Notes under the pieces: generated by a model
Database searches by the model: none
Seen by the model: only the letters and a program-made list of their open reading frames with translations
What the model was told of the DNA's origin: nothing
Position numbers and translations under genes: made by a program
Shown: in pieces, positions 20,677-20,826 of the stretch
How the letters are laid out: every line of letters begins with the position of its first letter
Numbering within the stretch: the first letter of the stretch is position 1
Origin: a virus
Direction: 5' to 3' (one strand)
Virus record (IMG/VR): IMGVR_UViG_3300045115_000139
Location: 1 to 20,826 of that record
Length of the DNA stretch: 20,826 bases

Positions 20677-20826
20677 ATGACGAAGACCCCTACACGCAGC
20701 CTCAAGCTGGCTGAGATCAGGATCGACGCCGGGACGCAGAGCCGGGCGACGATCGACCACGAAACGACCGTGCCTGAGTACGCCGAGGCGATGCTCGATG
20801 GCGCGAAGTTTCCGCCCGTGGTTGTG
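20677..20826 (+). CDS. ParB/sulfiredoxin-fold N-terminal domain protein (cut by window end)
   Basis: Fifty codons are visible and the frame is open at the edge. LKLAEIRIDAGTQSRATIDH followed by VPEYAEAMLDGAKFPPVVV is the beginning of a ParB-like nuclease/CTPase domain: the strand with the xxQxR pattern and the helix that precedes the FPPVVV strand. Phages use such proteins as regulators, partition factors or nucleases, and the visible part does not discriminate. The leader (cagtccttactaaat) is again without Shine-Dalgarno. It probably begins the early gene operon behind the operator at 20632-20659. Confidence 0.7.
   Translation, partial: MTKTPTRSLKLAEIRIDAGTQSRATIDHETTVPEYAEAMLDGAKFPPVVV

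Overview
The window is a block of a tailed double-stranded DNA bacteriophage genome (Caudoviricetes, siphovirus-like). It has a lambda-type packaging, head and tail cluster of about 19.3 kb read left to right, followed by a wrecked lysogeny region. The DNA is GC-rich and almost every gap is a few bases; ten gene junctions are 4-base ATGA or GTGA stop/start overlaps. A lipoprotein with a clear lipobox and a spanin-like neighbour point to a Gram-negative-type host. The integrase C-terminus, the lipoprotein and the A/C-rich leaders without Shine-Dalgarno sequences resemble phages of Verrucomicrobiota (Opitutales-like). That host guess is from memory of such proteins and was not tested by a search.

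Layout. Positions 1-216 are non-coding, with a palindrome and three 11-bp iterons upstream of the small terminase gene, where lambda-like phages carry the cos/pac recognition site. Then come small and large terminase (217-2474), a small HTH protein (2452-2652), and a degenerate stretch (2653-2991) with a duplicated segment, an HTH-gene remnant and a 10-bp tandem repeat. Head genes follow: a probable connector, portal, ClpP-like protease/scaffold, major capsid, a small probable head fibre/decoration protein, head-completion and tail-completion genes, and a 33-aa coupled ORF (2992-8307). A 651-aa tail fibre with LamG- and CBM-like domains sits unusually early (8318-10273). It is followed by a small ORF and a probable lysis pair (10505-11532: an inner-membrane coiled-coil protein and a lipoprotein with an internal membrane segment). 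Tail genes run from 11529 to 19483: tail terminator, tube, a probable assembly chaperone, a short tape measure, four less well-defined virion proteins including one of 1184 aa, and a Cys-rich mini-protein.

The right end (19484-20826) is the most interesting part. A 45-nt 3' fragment of a tRNA-Arg(UCG) gene on the minus strand looks like the attachment core. It is flanked on both sides by a ggtatgc element repeated at 12-bp spacing, so it reads as an attP rather than an attL or attR. Next to it lies only the C-terminal part of a tyrosine integrase. It runs directly, out of frame, into a LexA/S24-type phage repressor that has lost its C-terminus, including the catalytic lysine. A single deletion therefore appears to have removed both the integrase N-terminus and the end of the repressor, leaving attP behind. 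If real, this is a temperate phage that has recently become unable to form lysogens. Divergent from the repressor are a small ribbon-helix-helix-like protein, an inverted-repeat operator and the start of a ParB-like gene that leaves the window.

No CRISPR array, rRNA, complete tRNA, insertion sequence, endolysin or DNA-replication gene was found.
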